Under the pieces are notes generated by a model, which had not been told where the DNA came from, searched no databases, and worked only from the letters and a program-made list of their open reading frames with translations. A stretch of 64,000 nt of DNA, from NCBI RefSeq assembly GCF_010093045.1, contig NZ_CP048115.1, positions 1,054,001-1,118,000 on the forward strand, in the 5' to 3' direction. The first letter of the stretch is position 1. Each line of letters opens with the position of its first letter. The DNA comes from Mucilaginibacter sp. 14171R-50 (lineage in GTDB: Bacteria > Bacteroidota > Bacteroidia > Sphingobacteriales > Sphingobacteriaceae). Made by a program: the position numbers and the translations under genes. Shown one piece after another: positions 1 to 8,838 of the stretch.

Positions 1-32
1 TTGAAGAAATAAAGAGATTGGAAAACTTATAG
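1..32 (+). CDS. Possible 3' end of a gene entering from the left
   Basis: One plus frame is open from the window edge to a TAG at 30-32 and gives a charged C-terminus (EEIKRLENL). A strong bidirectional terminator follows at 50-85, as expected after a gene end. Too little is visible to name a product, and the frame could be open by chance. Confidence 0.25.
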   Translation, partial: EEIKRLENL

Positions 33-49
33 CTTTAAAAGCTAAACAA

Positions 50-85
50 AAAAAGAGCCGCCTTTTCTAAAAGGCGGCTCTTTTT
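50..85. terminator. Bidirectional rho-independent terminator
   Basis: GAGCCGCCTTTT pairs with AAAAGGCGGCTC across a 2-nt loop, with an A-run on the left and a T-run on the right, so it can work in both directions. It lies between the possible gene end at 32 and the convergent rng stop at 112. Confidence 0.85.
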
Positions 86-87
86 CA

Positions 88-117
88 TCTACACATCTGA
101 AATCTGCACATCTACAA
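88..117. repeat. Short direct repeats overlapping the rng stop
   Basis: The words ACATCT and ATCTACA recur with small changes in about 30 bp (catctacacatctgaaatct and onward). The tract overlaps the stop codon of the ribonuclease gene at 112-114. It looks like a fragment of an interspersed intergenic repeat; other copies were not looked for outside the window. Confidence 0.35.
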
Positions 118-1662
118 TTTTATCTCCTCATCCTTGCTCGAGAAAAACCTGAACTCGGTTATCTGGTAGGCGGGGTTACTTTTAACCTTTATCCACTGCC
201 CATATTTAAAGTACCATTTCATCTGGCGGTTAAATACGCCTTTTTTAATGTAAGCCTCAATGTATGGGTGTACACAAAGTGTAATATTTTTCTCGTTTTG
301 CTCGGTAAGGATGTAATTGAAGTTTGTTTCGATATCATCTATCAGCAATACGGTTGGCCTTATTGTACCGGTGCCGCCGCAAGCAGGGCAAACCTCGCTG
401 GTAACAATATTCATTTCGGGCCTTACACGCTGCCGCGTAATTTGTATCAGTCCAAATTTACTTGGCGGCAATATGGTGTGCTTGGCACGGTCGTCGGCCA
501 TTTGTGCCTTCAGGTAATCAAAAAGCTCTTTACGGTTGGTTGGCTTGTGCATGTCAATAAAATCGACAACCACAATGCCGCCCATATCGCGCAGGCGCAG
601 CTGGCGGGCTATCTCTTTGGCCGCCTCTTTATTTACCTGGTAGGCGTTCTCTTCCTGGTTCTCTTTATTAGCCGTACGGTTACCGCTGTTTACGTCAATA
701 ACGTGCAGGGCCTCGGTGTGCTCAATAACCAGGTAGGCGCCGCCGGCAAGGTTTACCGTTTTACCAAAGGTCGATTTTATCTGCTTCTCGACACCGTGAT
801 GCTCAAAAATAGGCTCCTTGTGCTTATGCAGGCGTACAATGCCCTCCAGGTCGGGAGATATCTCGTGTATATACGACCGCACTTCTTCATACATACTCTG
901 CTCATTCACATAAATATGCTGAAAATCGGGATTAAGGATATCACGCAGGATTGTTGATGTACGGCCAATTTCGCCCAACACCTTTTTAGATGGCTCGGTA
1001 CCGTGAAGCTTGGTTACAAAGGTTTCCCATTTAGATATCAGGTCCAACAGATCCTTCTGCAATTCCTGCACGCCTTTACCTTCAGATACGGTACGTATAA
1101 TAACGCCGAAATGCTTTGGCTTAATGCTTTCAACCACCTTACGCAGGCGGTTGCGTTCGGTATTGCTCTTTATTTTTTTTGAGATAGATATTACCTCAGA
1201 AAAAGGCACCAGCACAACATACCGCCCCGCTATCGACAGGTCGGAACTTAAGCGGGGGCCCTTTGTAGAAATCGGCTCCTTGGCTATTTGTACGGGTACA
1301 AGCAGGCTTTTTGATAAAACATCCGAGATCTTGCCTCCTTTGTTTATATCAGCTTCCGGCTTAAAATTATCTAAAAGTTTCGATTGGTATCCACCGCTAC
1401 GTACTTGTTTGGTAAGCTTAAGCAGGCTTTGCACCTGCGGCCCCAGATCAAGATAATGCAAAAAGGCATCCTTCTCGTAACCAACATCCACAAAGGCAGC
1501 ATTAAGGCTCGGCATTATTTTTTTAATGCGGCCCAGGTAAATATCGCCAACAGTATAATTGTTAGTGATCTGCTCTTTATGGAGTTCTACAAGTTGTTTG
1601 TCCTGTAATAGTGCAATAGTAGCCCCGTTGGGGGATGAATCGATAATTAATTCTTTTATCAA
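112..1662 (-). CDS. rng: Ribonuclease E/G family endoribonuclease (RNase G)
   Basis: The 516-residue protein is a single-strand-specific endoribonuclease of the RNase E/G family, acting in 16S rRNA 5' maturation and mRNA turnover in the cytoplasm. An S1 RNA-binding domain starts near residue 37 (GDIYLGRIKKIMPSLNAAF). The DNase I-like catalytic part carries the two metal-binding aspartates (HVIDVNSGN and VVDFIDM), and a CPACGGTG motif near residue 432 corresponds to the Zn-link of the family. Length fits RNase G rather than RNase E, which has a long disordered tail. The gene begins a minus-strand block and ends against the terminator at 50-85. Confidence in the family is high; RNase G versus a short RNase E is naming only. 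Confidence 0.95.
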   Translation of the reverse strand: MIKELIIDSSPNGATIALLQDKQLVELHKEQITNNYTVGDIYLGRIKKIMPSLNAAFVDVGYEKDAFLHYLDLGPQVQSLLKLTKQVRSGGYQSKLLDNFKPEADINKGGKISDVLSKSLLVPVQIAKEPISTKGPRLSSDLSIAGRYVVLVPFSEVISISKKIKSNTERNRLRKVVESIKPKHFGVIIRTVSEGKGVQELQKDLLDLISKWETFVTKLHGTEPSKKVLGEIGRTSTILRDILNPDFQHIYVNEQSMYEEVRSYIHEISPDLEGIVRLHKHKEPIFEHHGVEKQIKSTFGKTVNLAGGAYLVIEHTEALHVIDVNSGNRTANKENQEENAYQVNKEAAKEIARQLRLRDMGGIVVVDFIDMHKPTNRKELFDYLKAQMADDRAKHTILPPSKFGLIQITRQRVRPEMNIVTSEVCPACGGTGTIRPTVLLIDDIETNFNYILTEQNEKNITLCVHPYIEAYIKKGVFNRQMKWYFKYGQWIKVKSNPAYQITEFRFFSSKDEEIKL

Positions 1663-1683
1663 CTGCTACTCCATTTCTTAAAA

Positions 1684-1701
1684 CGGCGCATAATTGCGCC
1701 G
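1684..1701. other. Inverted repeat upstream of rng
   Basis: CGGCGCA and TGCGCCG flank a 4-nt TAAT loop, about 20 bp upstream of the rng start. It could be part of the rng leader, where RNase E/G genes are often autoregulated, or part of the terminator region of the small gene before it. No T-run follows it. Confidence 0.35.
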
Positions 1702-1734
1702 CAAGTTAATAAGTGGGTAAAATACACACATAAA

Positions 1735-1753
1735 AACCCCGCTAAGCGGGGTA
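1735..1753 (-). terminator. Terminator after the COX24-like small gene
   Basis: CCCCGC (1737-1742) pairs with GCGGGG (1746-1751) around a 3-nt loop. On the minus strand it is followed by a run of Ts, so it ends transcription of the small basic protein gene before rng. Confidence 0.75.
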
Positions 1754-1772
1754 TAACCTGCTTTACAGCAGC

Positions 1773-1862
1773 TTATTTTTTCTTATGTCTGTTTTTTCTT
1801 AAACGCTTTTTGCGTTTGTGGGTAGCCATTTTATGTCTCTTACGTTTTTTACCGCTTGGCAT
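1773..1862 (-). CDS. 29-residue basic protein, COX24/AURKAIP1-like (ribosome-associated)
   Basis: Read from ATG at 1862 the frame gives 29 residues rich in Lys, Arg and His (MPSGKKRKRHKMATHKRK, then more basic residues) ending in TAA at 1773. This matches the very short proteins annotated in Bacteroidota as AURKAIP1/COX24-domain proteins, related to the mitochondrial small-subunit component mS38, so a ribosome-associated role is likely. It stands alone between the TPR gene and rng and has its own terminator. It is short enough to be missed by length-filtered gene callers. Family assignment rests on the conserved SGKKRKRHKMATHKRKKR core; the function is inferred. Confidence 0.8.
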   Translation of the reverse strand: MPSGKKRKRHKMATHKRKKRLRKNRHKKK

Positions 1863-1888
1863 AGTAATAATTTTTAAATGTGATTAAT

Positions 1889-2740
1889 TTATTTCTTTAA
1901 TTCCTTTATATACTCGTCTATGCGCTGGCCCGCAACCGGGTCGCCCATTAAATCTTTGCATTTTTGGTAAGCTGCAATTGCTTCCTGTTTTTTGCCTAAC
2001 TGCTTATAGCTTTCCGCCAAATAAAAATAAGGCTCAACCTCTTCTTTTTGCGCTATAAGGGTTTTAAACCTGTCAACCGCTTTTTCATACTGCCCGCTCT
2101 TCATGGCAAACATGCCCAGGTTTAGCACGGCATCATGATTTTTGGGTTCTTTTTTAACCACCTCAAGCAAAAGCGCTATACCCTGCATTGGCATTGCGCC
2201 GCCATTTACATAAGCAACACCCAGGCCCGTTTTAGCCTCAAGGCTGGCCGGCTGTAATTTGGTAGCGTGATCAAAGGCCTCAACAGCGTTCGCTACGTAA
2301 GCAGCCTGTGCCGCCGTATCTGTTGATACCCTGTAAGCCGCGTTAAAACGGTTGCCCGCGTTTAACCAATCTTGCATTTGGTTGCTGCTATGCGCAACAT
2401 CCAGGTAATAGAAGGCAGCCGGTGCGGGCTGTGTAGCGCTGTCCCAAGCTTGGGCTAATTGCCTTTGCAGGGTAACTTTATCGGCCTGGCCGGCGGTTTT
2501 TAGCTTGCCCTCAAGCGTGGTGATCTCCTGCGACAGGGCAGCGTCGATATTGGGTTTAGCCAGTGCCGACACCGAAGCCGCGTTTATATTAGCATTGGCT
2601 TTTGCTATTGGCGCAGCGCCTGCGGCAGCATTGCCACGGGTTGCCTCTGCCTGTTTGGTTAAACCCTTAACCGGCAACGAATACAAATAGCCCATAATAG
2701 CAACTACTGCTACGCCTACAACTATTTGTTTAACTTTCAT
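1889..2740 (-). CDS. Tetratricopeptide-repeat protein, N-terminally membrane anchored
   Basis: The 283-residue protein has one hydrophobic segment at residues 5-20 (QIVVGVAVVAIMGYLYS), then an Ala/Asn-rich linker, then TPR units in the second half, for example the repeats around ALLLEVVKKEPKNHDAVLNLG and PYFYLAESYKQLGKKQEAI. TPRs are helical protein-protein interaction scaffolds, so the most likely role is a periplasm-facing or membrane-associated assembly or scaffold function. It lies 5 bp downstream of the HU gene on the same strand and is probably cotranscribed with it. No catalytic motif is visible. Confidence 0.8.
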   Translation of the reverse strand: MKVKQIVVGVAVVAIMGYLYSLPVKGLTKQAEATRGNAAAGAAPIAKANANINAASVSALAKPNIDAALSQEITTLEGKLKTAGQADKVTLQRQLAQAWDSATQPAPAAFYYLDVAHSSNQMQDWLNAGNRFNAAYRVSTDTAAQAAYVANAVEAFDHATKLQPASLEAKTGLGVAYVNGGAMPMQGIALLLEVVKKEPKNHDAVLNLGMFAMKSGQYEKAVDRFKTLIAQKEEVEPYFYLAESYKQLGKKQEAIAAYQKCKDLMGDPVAGQRIDEYIKELKK

Positions 2741-2745
2741 ACTTA

Positions 2746-3048
2746 TTATTTGCTTGTTTTAGCTGCTTTGTTACCGCTTCTTACTTTTTCAACAAAAGTT
2801 TTAGCCGGTTTAAAGCTTGGCACAAAGTGCTCGGGGATAATGATGGCAGTATTTTTTGAGATGTTACGGGCTGTTTTTTTTGCTCTCTTTTTTACAACAA
2901 AGCTTCCGAAACCTCTGACATAAACGTTTTCGCCGCCAACCATCGAGGTTTTAACCACTTTGAAAAACGCCTCAACAGTTTCCTGCACGTCCACTTTTTC
3001 TATTCCTGTTTTAGATGAGATTTCAGCTATTATTTCTGCCTTGGTCAT
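2746..3048 (-). CDS. HU/IHF family DNA-binding protein
   Basis: The 100-residue protein is a nucleoid-associated histone-like protein that bends DNA as a dimer. The HU fold is evident: an N-terminal helix pair (TKAEIIAEISSKTGIEKVDVQETVEAFF), the central VRGFGSFVVKKRAKKTARN beta-arm signature, and a basic C-terminus. The arm residues read NISKNTAIIIPEHFVPSFKPAK, closer to the IHF/HU class common in Bacteroidota than to E. coli HU. A TAnnTTTG element about 52 bp upstream suggests the promoter. The mutY gene is divergent. Confidence 0.95.
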   Translation of the reverse strand: MTKAEIIAEISSKTGIEKVDVQETVEAFFKVVKTSMVGGENVYVRGFGSFVVKKRAKKTARNISKNTAIIIPEHFVPSFKPAKTFVEKVRSGNKAAKTSK

Positions 3049-3099
3049 ATCCTGTTTTCTTTTATTTAAATGTATAAATACTTAACTGTTTTGGGGTTG

Positions 3100-3107
3100 C
3101 AAAAGTA
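3100..3107 (-). promoter_or_regulatory. Bacteroidota -7 promoter element for the HU gene
   Basis: On the minus strand these bases read TACTTTTG, a perfect match to the TAnnTTTG -7 consensus of Bacteroidota primary sigma factors, about 52 bp before the HU start. No clear -33 TTG was seen at the usual distance. Confidence 0.5.
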
Positions 3108-3222
3108 TCGCTTTATAATTAAAGAATAAAATAAATAGAAGATTTTTTTTGCAGGGACGCTGCAACCGCATTTTTTGCTGGAAATTATGATACAGGGATG
3201 ATATGGTGTTACTTTGCAATTA

Positions 3223-4266
3223 ATGGATATTTCGGCGCAACTAATAGCCTGGTACAACGATAATAAACGCGACTTGCCATGGCGCAAAACAACGGATGCT
3301 TATGTTATCTGGCTATCCGAAATTATACTTCAGCAAACCCGGGTGGAACAGGGCTTGCCCTATTTTTACCGTTTTGTTGAAAAGTACCCAACCGTAACAG
3401 CCTTTGCAGCAGCGCACGAAGATGAGATATTAAAGTTATGGCAGGGACTCGGTTACTACTCGCGTGGCCGCAATATGTTAAAAACCGCTCAATTGGTACA
3501 GCAGCAGCACAACGGGGTGTTCCCGGTTACGTATAACGAACTGATCAGGCTTAAGGGTATAGGCGAATATACCGCGGCAGCTATATCATCGTTTTCGAGC
3601 AATGAGGCGAGGGCCGTGGTTGATGGTAATGTGTACCGCGTGCTGGCGCGATATTTTGGGATTGACGAGCCAATAAATTCACCAAAGGGAAAGAAGAGGT
3701 TTCAGCAAATAGCCGATGATGTGCTTGATGAGGCCCGCCCGGGGCTGCATAACCAGGCCATGATGGAATTTGGAGCGATGCTTTGCAAACCCCGCAACCC
3801 CGCTTGCGGCGTGTGCCCGGTTAGGTTAGGCTGCGTTGCTTTTAAAACAAATGCAACCGTGTATTTGCCGGTAAAACTCAAAACAGTTAAAGTACGCAAG
3901 CGATATTTTAACTATCTGTTAATAACCGATGGGAACGTTATCCTGATGAATAAGCGCGACGAAAGCGATATATGGGCAAACATGTATGATCTGCCGCTTA
4001 TTGAAACCGCCGGGTTATTGGAACCGGTTGAATTGCTGCGCCTGCCGCAGGCAAAAGTTTTTGGTGATAATATTATTTTAAAGGATAATTCGGCTATAAT
4101 CAAACACGTTTTAACACACCAGCAGTTATTCATCCGGTTTTTGGTTTTAGAGAAATTTCCTGATAAGATGGAAAAGGGCTGGTTTTATACTGATGTAGAT
4201 AACATTAAAAATTTAGCGCTCCCGAAAGCTATTTTTATATTTATAAAATATTTTTTTAATTTCTAA
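3223..4266 (+). CDS. mutY: A/G-specific adenine glycosylase MutY
   Basis: MutY removes adenine mispaired with 8-oxoguanine or guanine, starting base-excision repair. The 347-residue protein shows the helix-hairpin-helix with the catalytic context (LKGIGEYTAAAISSF) followed by VVDGNVYRVLARYF, which holds the catalytic Asp. The 4Fe-4S cluster cysteines follow as CKPRNPACGVCPVRLGC, and a C-terminal NUDIX-like domain reads the 8-oxoG strand. ATG at 3223 is preferred to an in-frame TTG at 3214, because conserved homology begins at MDISAQLIAWY. The ssb gene follows 23 bp later, so the two repair and replication genes may be cotranscribed. Confidence 0.95.
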   Translation: MDISAQLIAWYNDNKRDLPWRKTTDAYVIWLSEIILQQTRVEQGLPYFYRFVEKYPTVTAFAAAHEDEILKLWQGLGYYSRGRNMLKTAQLVQQQHNGVFPVTYNELIRLKGIGEYTAAAISSFSSNEARAVVDGNVYRVLARYFGIDEPINSPKGKKRFQQIADDVLDEARPGLHNQAMMEFGAMLCKPRNPACGVCPVRLGCVAFKTNATVYLPVKLKTVKVRKRYFNYLLITDGNVILMNKRDESDIWANMYDLPLIETAGLLEPVELLRLPQAKVFGDNIILKDNSAIIKHVLTHQQLFIRFLVLEKFPDKMEKGWFYTDVDNIKNLALPKAIFIFIKYFFNF

Positions 4267-4289
4267 ATAATTCTCCGTTAATTTAGGCC

Positions 4290-4712
4290 ATGTCTGGAAT
4301 TAACAAAGTGATACTGGTAGGGCATTTAGGAAAAGACCCCGAAGTACGGCATTTAGAAGGCGGCGTTGCTGTAGCAAGTTTCCCATTAGCAACTTCGGAA
4401 ACATTTAACAAGGATGGCCGCAAAGTAGAGCAAACCGAATGGCACAATATAGTTATGTGGCGGGGCCTTGCCGACGTGGCCGCTAAGTTTTTACAAAAAG
4501 GCAAACTGGTTTATATTGAAGGAAAATTGCGTACCCGGTCATTCGAGGATAAAGAGGGGATCAAAAAGTACACTACCGAGGTAGTTGCTGAAAATTTTAC
4601 CATGTTGGGCCGCAAAACCGATTTTGAAAGCGAGAATGCTCAGCGCCCGGTTTTAAAAACAGCCGACACCGATGGCTACCGCAACAACGATGCAGACGAC
4701 CTTCCATTTTAA
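4290..4712 (+). CDS. ssb: Single-stranded DNA-binding protein
   Basis: SSB coats single-stranded DNA during replication, recombination and repair. The 140-residue protein has the OB-fold signature at its N-terminus (SGINKVILVGHLGKDPEVRHLEGG), then WHNIVMWRGLADVAAKFLQKG and the LVYIEGKLRTRSFEDKEG strand. The acidic tail ends in DADDLPF, the conserved tip that binds partner proteins. A strong terminator follows at 4737-4768. Confidence 0.97.
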   Translation: MSGINKVILVGHLGKDPEVRHLEGGVAVASFPLATSETFNKDGRKVEQTEWHNIVMWRGLADVAAKFLQKGKLVYIEGKLRTRSFEDKEGIKKYTTEVVAENFTMLGRKTDFESENAQRPVLKTADTDGYRNNDADDLPF

Positions 4713-4736
4713 CCAATTATAAATTTGATTTAATAT

Positions 4737-4768
4737 AAAAGCCCCGCCAGTGTAACCGCGGGGCTTTT
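4737..4768 (+). terminator. Terminator after ssb
   Basis: GCCCCGC (4741-4747) pairs with GCGGGGC (4758-4764) over a 10-nt loop, flanked by AAAA and TTTT. It can act in both directions. Confidence 0.85.
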
Positions 4769-4801
4769 GCTTTTATTCTTTAAATCACAAACATCAGATT
4801 T

Positions 4802-4868
4802 TGAATACCGAATGACGAATATTACCCTTTCGGCGTTCGATATTGAATATTTATCATTCGATATTATT
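4802..4868. repeat. Imperfect inverted repeat of the TTCGATATT type
   Basis: Words such as GAATACCGAATGACGAATAT on one side and a near-complement (ATATTTATCATTCGATATT) on the other form an imperfect palindrome in the gap between the convergent ssb and DPP IV genes. The composition and placement resemble interspersed palindromic repeats of Bacteroidota intergenic regions. Confidence 0.45.
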
Positions 4869-4874
4869 CAGGCC

Positions 4875-7097
4875 CTACCTCGCACCCGGAGGGCAATGTT
4901 CCCTTAAATAATTTGTGTACAGTGTGCGTAAATGCATCCCGGTACCCGGCCCCTCTGATATGCTGTGGGTACGGTTTGGATACAGCATCAGCTGAAATTG
5001 CTTGTTGTATTTTACCAGTTCGTTAATCAACAGTTCGGCGTTCTGATAATGAACGTTGTCGTCCCCGGTGCCGTGGATGTACAATAAGTTACCTTTTAAG
5101 TTTTTGGCGTAAGTAATGGGCGATCCTTTTAAATAGGCTGCCCGTCCTTCGGCATCAACAGGTACGCCTGTATAGCGCTCCTGGTAAATATTGTCGTATG
5201 ATAACTGGTTGCCTACCGCGGCAATAGCAATGCCTGTTTTAAAAATTTCGGGATATTGGAACATCAGGTTCAGGGTTGATGAACCGCCGCCGCTCCATCC
5301 CCAAACCGCCACCCGAGAAGTGTCGAGATATGAGCGCTCTTTCAGCAATTGTTTGGTGCCCATTGCCAGGTCGCGAATGTTCAGTGTGCCAATGCCTTTG
5401 TAGATAGATTTACGCCATTCGCGCCCCTTTGGTACAGGTGTGCCCCTGTTATCTATGGACATGTAGATGTAGCCGTCTTTAGCCATATCGCCGGTGTACA
5501 TAAAGTTATAGCTGCTGCCGTTTTCGTCCTTTACATTCTGGCCCCAGGGCTCACCGTATACGTATAAAACCACCGGGTACTTTTTAGTGGCATCAAAGTT
5601 ATCAGGTTTTACCATCCAACCGTCCATTTCAACACCATCTTCTGTTTTTACCTTAAAAAACTCAACGTTCGATTGTGCTTTGTTAGCCGCCGATGCGGTT
5701 ACCGCTTTTACGGCCTTTTCGGACCCGTCGAAAGTTTTATGCTCCGGAAGCGATACCACCTCGCTAACCGCTTCGGTGTAATAGTTAGAGAAGCTATGTG
5801 TAGCGGCCCTGCCATTTGGCGATACATCATATTCATGCGTGCCAGGCTCGTTCATCGGCGTAAGGCGCTCGGCTTTACCGCTGCCGTCCAGCTTGGTACG
5901 GTATAAATACTTTTGCGTGGCATTTTGGGGCGAAGCCGAAAAATATACATACCCCGATTTTTCATCAATGGCGTTTATCTGCATTACGTCGTAGTTGCCT
6001 TTGGTAACCAGGGTTTCCTTCTTCCCATCGTGGCTTATGCGGTATAAATGTCTCCACCCGTCTTTTTCGCTTGCCCATAAAAAGTCGGCGCCGTTTTTAA
6101 ACCAGTCCCAGCCGCCATAGTAATAGTGCTCTTCCCATTCGGGTAAAATATCTATCCATGCCGCATCTTTCTCCTGGTAAATGGTTTTTGATTTGCCGCT
6201 TGCTACGTTACACAGCATTACCTCTGTTTGGTTTTGCGCCCGGTTAAGGTGCTGAATGATCAGTTCTGTATTGTTAGCGGCCCATTCCATCCGCGGAACG
6301 TACGATTGCAAAACAGGATCAGTTGGGATATCCATCCATTTGGTTGCGCCGCCGGCAACGCTTACCACCCCGATTTTGAACGGTGATGGCGGCTCGCCGG
6401 CTACCGGGTACTCAACCGGTTTTACATAGGGGTATATCGAATCGGTTGTGTTTAGCATCAGGTAATTCTTAGTTTTACTGGCGTCTATCTGCCAGTAAGC
6501 TATCTGGTTACCATCCGGGCTCCAGCGAAAGCCATCGCGGCAAAAAAACTCTTCCTCGTAAGCCCAGTCAAACGTGCCGTTGATCAGTTTTTCGGTACCA
6601 TCCGTAGTTAATTGTTTAACATTATCACCGGCAAGGGTTTCCACATATATATTGTGCCCGCTTACATAAGCAACCTTACTTGCATCGGCCGAAAACTTGG
6701 CAAACATCAGCGATGACGCCGGCAGGTTTGAGCCCAGTTTAGTTAGTTTTTTGGCTGCAAAGTCATATACCCAGTAATCGCCTCGGGTAGCATAACGCCA
6801 CACTTTCTTCGCATTGGTATAAAGCAACACCTTTTGCCCGTCGTTTGACAGGTAGAAGTTGCGTACCGCGATGGGCTTTTGTCCTTGCGGGGTAAGCATC
6901 TCTTTGTTTACCAAAACCGACTTTTTGTTGGCATCGCGTGCATCAAGCACAACAATTTCGCCGCTTTGAACTTTATAATACTGGTAGCCATCTTTTGCCC
7001 AGTGGGTTGATGGTATTTGTGCCATAACGGCGGTTTGTGCCAGCGTACAAAGCATAAACGCAATGGCAAACAACCCTGAACGGTAATATTTACTCAT
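4875..7097 (-). CDS. Prolyl oligopeptidase family S9 peptidase (DPP IV-like)
   Basis: This 740-residue exported enzyme is of the dipeptidyl-peptidase IV group, which removes Xaa-Pro dipeptides from peptides in the periplasm. A signal peptide covers about residues 1-26 (ending TAVMAQ). The middle is the beta-propeller with the family EE motif (FDWAYEEEFFCRDGFRWSPDG), which binds the substrate N-terminus. The C-terminal alpha/beta-hydrolase has the nucleophile Ser in GWSGGGSS near residue 600, Asp in GTGDDNVH near 679 and His in NRTHSI near 709. Length is normal. The divergent neighbour at 7201 is another exported serine hydrolase, and the 103-bp gap holds both promoters. Confidence 0.93.
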   Translation of the reverse strand: MSKYYRSGLFAIAFMLCTLAQTAVMAQIPSTHWAKDGYQYYKVQSGEIVVLDARDANKKSVLVNKEMLTPQGQKPIAVRNFYLSNDGQKVLLYTNAKKVWRYATRGDYWVYDFAAKKLTKLGSNLPASSLMFAKFSADASKVAYVSGHNIYVETLAGDNVKQLTTDGTEKLINGTFDWAYEEEFFCRDGFRWSPDGNQIAYWQIDASKTKNYLMLNTTDSIYPYVKPVEYPVAGEPPSPFKIGVVSVAGGATKWMDIPTDPVLQSYVPRMEWAANNTELIIQHLNRAQNQTEVMLCNVASGKSKTIYQEKDAAWIDILPEWEEHYYYGGWDWFKNGADFLWASEKDGWRHLYRISHDGKKETLVTKGNYDVMQINAIDEKSGYVYFSASPQNATQKYLYRTKLDGSGKAERLTPMNEPGTHEYDVSPNGRAATHSFSNYYTEAVSEVVSLPEHKTFDGSEKAVKAVTASAANKAQSNVEFFKVKTEDGVEMDGWMVKPDNFDATKKYPVVLYVYGEPWGQNVKDENGSSYNFMYTGDMAKDGYIYMSIDNRGTPVPKGREWRKSIYKGIGTLNIRDLAMGTKQLLKERSYLDTSRVAVWGWSGGGSSTLNLMFQYPEIFKTGIAIAAVGNQLSYDNIYQERYTGVPVDAEGRAAYLKGSPITYAKNLKGNLLYIHGTGDDNVHYQNAELLINELVKYNKQFQLMLYPNRTHSISEGPGTGMHLRTLYTNYLREHCPPGAR

Positions 7098-7200
7098 GAA
7101 TAATTTGATTTGATTATTGTCCTCTTAATTTATTAAATAAATAATGCTGCTGTAAATTTTGCGTTAAATTAGCATTTTAAAGCCCTTGATATAACATCCT

Positions 7201-8736
7201 ATGAAAAAATTATACGTACTGCTTGTATGCCTGATGGTAGTTGTGACCGCTAATGCACAAACTGTTGACAGGAGTAAGTTTATTACGGACAGCCTTGATA
7301 ATTATATAAATAAGGCGCTTACCAATTGGCGTATTCCGGGCGCCGCCGTTTGCATTGTTAAAGATGGCAAAATTGTGCTGATGAAGGGCTATGGCGTGAA
7401 AGAACTTGGCCTGCCCAACAAGGTAGATGTAAACACGCTGTTTATGATAGGCAGTAATACCAAGGCCTTTACCGCCACTGCCCTGGCTATGCTGCAGGCC
7501 GAAAAAAAACTATCGCTTGATGAAAAGGTAACTAAATATATCCCCGAATTTAAGCTGGAAAATAAAGCTGCCGGCGATATGGCCATCGTAAAAGACCTGC
7601 TTTGCCACCGGCTGGGCTTCCGTACGTTTCAGGGAGACTTTACTTTTTATAACACCAACTTAAGCCGCCACGAGGTAATAGAAAAACTGGGTAAAATGAA
7701 AGCCACTTATCCCTTTCGTACCACGTGGGGGTATACCAACTCAGCATTTTTAACGGCAGGGGAGATCATCCCGCGGGTTACCGGCAATCAATGGGAGGTG
7801 TTTTTAAAAGACAATATTTTTACCCCCCTGGGCATGACAAACACACTGGCCTTAACAGCCGATATGCCCAAAGCGCTAAACCGCACGGCGCCACACACGC
7901 TTGTTGACGGCCGACTTACCGCCATCCCGTACTGTAATACCGACGGCCTGGCACCGGCGGCCAGCATTTGTTCGTCTGTAAATGACATGAGCAAATGGGT
8001 AATGGCTTTGCTGAATAACGGCAAGGCTGGTAATAAGCAGGTGATACCTGCATCGGCCATAGCGGCAACGAGACAGCCGCAGGATGTAGTAGGCAATGTT
8101 AACCATTTGAACGGCGATAGCGGCTTTCAGCTTTACGGGCTGGGGTGGTTTATACAGGACTATGACGGGCGGCGTATAATTATGCACGACGGTGGGGTAA
8201 GCGGGTATGTATCGTCGGTAACGCTGGTACCTAAAGAGAACCTGGGCATTATCATCCTCACTAATACGGACCAGAATGCGCTTTACGAAGCTTTGCGATG
8301 GGATATCATGGACGCGTTTTTTAAGAACAAAAACTACCATTATAACGATGTTTACCTGGCAAACAATAAAACCAATACCGACGCGGAACTGGCGGCCGAT
8401 AAAAAACTGCGCGACAGCACACTGCTTAATCTTAAGCCGGCGCTATCGGCCAATAAATATACCGGTAAGTACGTAAACGATTTTTACGGCAGCCTTGAAA
8501 TAACCCGCGGCGAAAGCGGCAATGACCTGGAGATTCGCTTTGAGCATCACCCGAAAATGTACGCTAAACTGCAGCCGCTTGGCGGCAACCGGTTCTACGT
8601 AACCTTCTCCGACCCAGTGTTTGGCAAGGCGATATTCCCTTTTACAGTCAGGGAAGGTAAGGTAACCGGGCTGCGGGTTAAGGTGGCCGATTTTGTGGAG
8701 TACAATGCCTACGACTTCAGGAAGGTAGATAAATAA
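7201..8736 (+). CDS. Exported serine hydrolase, class C beta-lactamase-like, with C-terminal DUF3471-type domain
   Basis: The 511-residue protein has a signal peptide (to about residue 20, TANAQ) and a beta-lactamase/penicillin-binding-protein-like catalytic domain. The SxxK motif is SNTK near residue 84, the YxN motif is YTN near residue 178 and the HxG motif is HDGG near residue 328. The last 110 residues form a lipocalin-like domain of the DUF3471 type. Such proteins are usually esterases or D-amino peptidases, not true beta-lactamases. The extra domain and the distance from blaI/blaR1 (52 kb) argue against a resistance role. The substrate is unknown. Confidence 0.88.
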   Translation: MKKLYVLLVCLMVVVTANAQTVDRSKFITDSLDNYINKALTNWRIPGAAVCIVKDGKIVLMKGYGVKELGLPNKVDVNTLFMIGSNTKAFTATALAMLQAEKKLSLDEKVTKYIPEFKLENKAAGDMAIVKDLLCHRLGFRTFQGDFTFYNTNLSRHEVIEKLGKMKATYPFRTTWGYTNSAFLTAGEIIPRVTGNQWEVFLKDNIFTPLGMTNTLALTADMPKALNRTAPHTLVDGRLTAIPYCNTDGLAPAASICSSVNDMSKWVMALLNNGKAGNKQVIPASAIAATRQPQDVVGNVNHLNGDSGFQLYGLGWFIQDYDGRRIIMHDGGVSGYVSSVTLVPKENLGIIILTNTDQNALYEALRWDIMDAFFKNKNYHYNDVYLANNKTNTDAELAADKKLRDSTLLNLKPALSANKYTGKYVNDFYGSLEITRGESGNDLEIRFEHHPKMYAKLQPLGGNRFYVTFSDPVFGKAIFPFTVREGKVTGLRVKVADFVEYNAYDFRKVDK

Positions 8737-8740
8737 TTTC

Positions 8741-8793
8741 GCGTTCATGGTGTTCATGTTCATTCCTCGTAAGCATCGTTAATGTTCATGAAC
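8741..8793. repeat. GCGTTCAYGGTGTTCAYG-type dispersed repeat, copy 1
   Basis: GCGTTCATGGTGTTCATG (from 8741) and ATGTTCATGAAC (8782-8793) lie just after the hydrolase stop. A closely related 20-mer occurs in inverse orientation at 59930-59949, just after ligD. Confidence 0.45.
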
Positions 8794-8838
8794 TGGTGAT
8801 TCAACATGTCAGCTTTAAAGATATTCTGAGGCGTCTTA

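Noticed and set aside
268..957. Open plus frame of 229 codons inside the rng gene
   Set aside because: It is antisense to a clear RNase G gene with full conserved motifs and shows no known domain.
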